This document shows positions 6,381 to 6,768 of a stretch of 6,768 nucleotides of DNA, piece by piece. The translations under genes and the position numbers were made by a program. The notes under the pieces are model-generated. The model worked only from the letters and a program-made list of their open reading frames with translations. It was not told where the DNA came from and searched no databases. The number at the start of each line of letters is the position of its first letter. Position 1 is the stretch's first letter. Source of the DNA: Planctomycetaceae bacterium UBA4732 (GTDB taxonomy: Bacteria; Planctomycetota; Planctomycetia; Gemmatales; Gemmataceae); NCBI GenBank assembly GCA_002404095.1, contig DHJA01000139.1:30422-37189 (forward strand), given 5' to 3'.

Positions 6381-6635
6381 TCACCCGCGCAGGAGATCGA
6401 GCCGCGCAGTGGCCGCCAGGATTTGCCCTTTGGCCGAGGCGGCGGCCTGCGTCGCCTCTTTGCAATGCTCCCCGCTCGTGAATGCCTTTTGTAACCGTTC
6501 TGCAAGCTCGCGGACTCGGTTAATCGCCGTGGCGCCGTCTCGCTGCGTGAAGCCCGGCCGTCCGAGGGTGAAGCCGCGTAGGAATGCACAGGCGGCGTCC
6601 ATGTCTCTCTTCAAGCCGTCAAACGACTCTTTCAC
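6381..6635 (-). CDS. Small helical protein of unknown function
   Basis: I do not recognise this family. From a GTG at 6635 the product is 84 residues, almost entirely predicted helix, with Ala-rich and charged stretches (RVRELAERLQKAF, then AASAKGQILAATARL) and two cysteines, but no signal peptide or membrane span. The GTG is preceded by AAAAGG at a spacing of 6 bases. The frame also stays open upstream to ATGs at 6668 and 6731, but neither has a ribosome binding site, and the DNA between 6636 and 6690 is AT-rich like a leader. The stop lies 62 bases before the start of the membrane/TPR gene on the same strand, so the two may be cotranscribed. The existence of the gene is fairly likely; the start is uncertain. 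Confidence 0.55.
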   Translation of the reverse strand: MKESFDGLKRDMDAACAFLRGFTLGRPGFTQRDGATAINRVRELAERLQKAFTSGEHCKEATQAAASAKGQILAATARLDLLRG

Positions 6636-6641
6636 GCTACA

Positions 6642-6647
6642 CCTTTT
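6642..6647 (-). promoter_or_regulatory. Ribosome binding site favouring the GTG start at 6635
   Basis: The minus strand has AAAAGG six bases before the GTG at 6635. It is the only good site among the candidate starts of the small protein. Confidence 0.45.
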
Positions 6648-6666
6648 CTCAATATTGGATGTCTTC

Positions 6667-6695
6667 ATTCTAGGAAAATAGTTGTTGGGGAACAA
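6667..6695 (-). promoter_or_regulatory. Possible sigma-70-type promoter
   Basis: On the minus strand TTGTTC (6695-6690) and TAGAAT (6672-6667) are separated by 17 bases. The -10 matches the TATAAT consensus at 5 of 6 positions and the -35 matches at only 3 of 6. Transcription would start near 6660, leaving a leader of about 25 bases to the GTG at 6635, which agrees with that start and places the ATG at 6668 inside the -10 element. It would drive the small protein and perhaps the membrane/TPR gene. Confidence 0.35.
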
Positions 6696-6703
6696 GCCCC
6701 GCG

Positions 6704-6719
6704 CCGCCGTTGACGGCGG
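6704..6719. repeat. GC-rich hairpin near the right edge
   Basis: CCGCCG (6704-6709) pairs with CGGCGG (6714-6719) around the loop TTGA. A second short palindrome, GGGG-AACAAG-CCCC, lies next to it at 6687-6700. The hairpin sits upstream of the possible promoter for the small gene and could terminate transcription arriving on the minus strand from outside the window. No T-run follows, so this is weak. Confidence 0.35.
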
Positions 6720-6768
6720 GGCGGTCTCCATTGGGCAAATGGGTACTGAGAGCCTGTGCGAAAAGGGC

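Noticed and set aside
6319..6465. N-terminal extension of the membrane/TPR protein to a TTG at 6465
   Set aside because: It would overlap most of the C-terminal half of the upstream small gene, begins with a rare start codon, and adds low-complexity Arg/Ala/Gly sequence unlike the rest of the protein.
4778..6589. Two adjoining minus-strand open frames (4778-5647 and 5648-6589) in a second frame of the membrane/TPR gene
   Set aside because: They share one frame interrupted by a single stop and are Arg/Pro-rich, as expected for shadow frames in GC-rich coding DNA. The overlapping frame has clear membrane spans and TPR-like helices.

Overview
The window is GC-rich bacterial DNA that most resembles a planctomycete. 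The main reason is a twin-arginine-exported DUF1501 protein, a family that is strongly expanded in Planctomycetota. Two further clues are a single-haem CxxCH / FG-GAP propeller protein carrying the planctomycete-style motif CGHCHAFPPPETFP, and a large multi-membrane-span protein fused to TPR-like repeats. The assignment is inferred from gene content; no marker gene is present.

Layout, left to right. Positions 1-20 look like the right-hand end of a short repeat family. The DUF1501 gene follows on the plus strand (51-1331). A perfect 25-bp inverted repeat (arms 1343-1367 and 1390-1414) sits at the junction with a convergent minus-strand gene and contains that gene's stop codon. The convergent gene (1396-3011) encodes a membrane-anchored CxxCH domain followed by a seven-repeat FG-GAP/VCBS beta-propeller, but it is split by a -1 frame change near 2653-2661. 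A 45-bp AT-rich array of 9-bp units that also folds as a long hairpin separates it from the next minus-strand gene. That gene (3091-6318) encodes about 1075 residues: roughly ten or eleven N-terminal membrane spans of GT-C-like appearance, then a soluble domain with TPR-like and coiled-coil stretches. A small helical protein of unknown function (6381-6635) is encoded upstream on the same strand, with a plausible promoter. The right edge holds a GC-rich hairpin and an insertion-sequence-like end sequence that I cannot confirm.

How the genes might work together: three minus-strand genes run in the same direction (small protein, membrane/TPR protein, haem/propeller protein) and the DUF1501 gene faces them. 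The DUF1501 and haem/propeller products are predicted to act outside the cytoplasm, and the TPR protein is an integral membrane protein. Nothing in the sequence shows a shared pathway. I do not see a clear new defence, mobile or biosynthetic system. The most unusual signals are the repeats placed at gene ends and the frame break in the propeller gene.
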